NCBI GenBank assembly: GCA_023269335.1
Contig: JAHFTM010000141.1
Coordinates: 1 to 5,724, forward strand
From: Chlamydiia bacterium
Lineage (GTDB): Bacteria > Chlamydiota > Chlamydiia > Chlamydiales > FEN-1388
Reading direction: 5' to 3'
Length of the DNA: 5,724 nt
Shown here: piece after piece, positions 4,431-5,724 of the stretch
Numbering within the stretch: the stretch's first letter is position 1
Layout of the letters: each line of letters starts with the position of its first letter
Position numbers and translations under genes: made by a program
Notes under the pieces: generated by a model
What the model was told of the DNA's origin: nothing
The model's database searches: none
The model's input: only the letters and a program-made list of their open reading frames with translations

Positions 4431-5724
4431 ATGTCATTATCTATTCAAGCTTTACGTCAACCACCTCTTCTAAACACTCCGGAGCAATCTGCAAGTAGCA
4501 GCAACACAGAAAATGTGAGTATACTTGAAAATACACCATTATCCCTTCTGTTTTCTAATTTATTATCTTCCAAATCACCAAGACTATCTATTGAAGCGAT
4601 TGATATCATTGCCTCCTACTCACCCGATTTATTCTGTGCAAGAAAGGCAAACGCCATTTTACTCGAAGTTTTTGATACATTTATGAGCGAGCCAGTAACT
4701 CGTACGAAGCCACTTGATGGACTTGCGATGTACAGAGGACATGAACTCGAGCTTTTAACAGATGATTTATGGAAGTGGCACAACCAAGGCATCTCAGGTG
4801 TATTCCTCGAATGCCCCCATGGACGTTGGAGTACTAGGCAGCCAACGATTGAAGAAACTCAAACGATTGGCACTCATGATAGTAAGCGCTTCGAACCAAT
4901 AACGATTGTAGATGACCTACGGCAGCTATTTAAGAGGCTTGATAAAAAGCAGCTTAGCCTTGTTATTACATTTTTAAAAACCTATTGCCCAAACCTACGC
5001 TCACTTGACCTGTCTGGATCAAAGATTGAAAGAGAACATCTCCTACTACTTGCGGGCTTCAAAAATTTGAAGATCTTAAAGTTAGCAAACACAACGATTG
5101 TGGATGCAGATCTGGCATCACTCAGCAATATGGCGTTAGAAGAGCTTGATCTTTCCTCAACTTCGATTACTGGTAGCTGTTTTCAATGGTTTAAAAAGAG
5201 CCTCAAAGTACTTACTCTTCAGTTTTGCAAACAGCTAGACTTTACAAAGCTCTATCAATTTCAGGACAGCATCCTTCAGAAACTCGATCTTTCCTACACC
5301 TCTGTTACAGACCAAGTGCCAGCACAGCTTCCCCCATCACTTGTAGAGCTTAAACTCATCGACTGCCCTCAAATCAGCGATGCTGTTGTTTTGCAACTCA
5401 CTCACACACATCTAAGAGCTCTTGATCTGTCAAGAAACGATGGTATCAAAGGACAGCACTTCGATAAAATACCCAATAGCCTAAAAGTACTGAATGTTTC
5501 TCAATGTCGTCGTCTCACCGATGAACAGCTTTGCAAACTTTTAAATACTCAGATTGAAGAGCTTGATGCAAGTACAACTACCCTGCGCGGCTCCTGTTTT
5601 ACCTTCCTGCCTAGGGGATTAAAAAAAATCAATCTCACATCTACGATGGTTACTGACTATTTCTTTAGCGATCTTCCCAAGGGACTCGAAGAATTGATAC
5701 TCCGTTGGACTTTCATAGATAATA
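4431..5724 (+). CDS. Leucine-rich-repeat protein, possible secreted effector, 3' end outside the window
   Basis: The frame opens at ATG 4431, with GGAG at 4420-4423 seven bases upstream, and is uninterrupted to the right edge (431 residues, no stop). Residues 1-35 are rich in Ser, Asn, Thr and Gln with no signal peptide, as in many type III secretion substrates. Residues 36-85 have a helical pattern with IEAIDIIASYSPDL at 54-67 and a following N..L, loosely recalling a degenerate F-box. Residues 95-180 match nothing I know. From about 188 onward there are ten LRRs of about 22-24 residues plus a partial eleventh, with consensus LxxLDLSxTxITD or LxxLxLxxCxxLTD. From repeat 3 to 8 a 'T-type' repeat mostly alternates with a 'C-type' repeat (Cys266, Cys312, Cys359), like the cysteine-containing LRRs of F-box proteins. 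Family knowledge: environmental chlamydiae carry many LRR and F-box proteins thought to act on host ubiquitination. Being an LRR protein is certain; effector status and F-box are inference. Confidence 0.85.
   Translation, partial: MSLSIQALRQPPLLNTPEQSASSSNTENVSILENTPLSLLFSNLLSSKSPRLSIEAIDIIASYSPDLFCARKANAILLEVFDTFMSEPVTRTKPLDGLAMYRGHELELLTDDLWKWHNQGISGVFLECPHGRWSTRQPTIEETQTIGTHDSKRFEPITIVDDLRQLFKRLDKKQLSLVITFLKTYCPNLRSLDLSGSKIEREHLLLLAGFKNLKILKLANTTIVDADLASLSNMALEELDLSSTSITGSCFQWFKKSLKVLTLQFCKQLDFTKLYQFQDSILQKLDLSYTSVTDQVPAQLPPSLVELKLIDCPQISDAVVLQLTHTHLRALDLSRNDGIKGQHFDKIPNSLKVLNVSQCRRLTDEQLCKLLNTQIEELDASTTTLRGSCFTFLPRGLKKINLTSTMVTDYFFSDLPKGLEELILRWTFIDN

Noticed and set aside
1..5724. Novel multi-gene system such as defence, toxin-antitoxin or mobile element
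   Set aside because: The genes are individually recognisable or single orphans in different orientations, with no transposase, terminal repeats, paired small genes or shared operon to suggest a system.

Overview
The window reads as a chromosomal segment of a member of the Chlamydiae, most likely one of the amoeba-associated 'environmental' lineages. The evidence is inferential: an AT-rich base composition (around 40% GC by eye), a sodium-coupled alanine/glycine carrier, a periplasmic thioredoxin-fold protein of the DsbH-like kind, a short Rep/UvrD helicase, and a large cytosolic-type leucine-rich-repeat (LRR) protein of the sort expanded in those lineages. No rRNA, tRNA, CRISPR array, insertion sequence or phage gene is visible, and no single base rules out another phylum.

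Layout. From 491 leftward off the window edge is the N-terminal third of an AGCS-family amino acid:cation symporter (minus strand). A perfect sigma70-type consensus promoter (533-561) precedes it and abuts the stop codon of the next minus-strand gene (562-1041). That gene encodes a 159-residue protein with Tsr3/DTW-superfamily signatures, a probable RNA aminocarboxypropyltransferase-like enzyme. A 151-bp divergent intergenic region (1042-1192) has a good promoter facing left, a weaker candidate facing right, and two copies of AAGCGCT. The plus-strand gene 1193-2248 encodes an exported thioredoxin-fold oxidoreductase (CSWC active site) with an unusual ~190-residue C-terminal helical extension. 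It converges on a minus-strand Rep/UvrD-type helicase (2245-4224); the two stop codons share a palindromic CTAG, so there is no intergenic space. A 206-bp divergent region (4225-4430) leads to a plus-strand LRR protein (4431 to the right edge, still open).

The genes do not form one pathway. They are a nutrient transporter, an RNA-modification candidate, an envelope redox protein, a DNA repair/replication helicase and a possible host-directed effector, each apparently with its own transcription start. The most distinctive items are the Tsr3-like small protein, the C-terminally extended DsbH-like protein and the LRR protein. I see no evidence of a new multi-gene defence or mobile system here.
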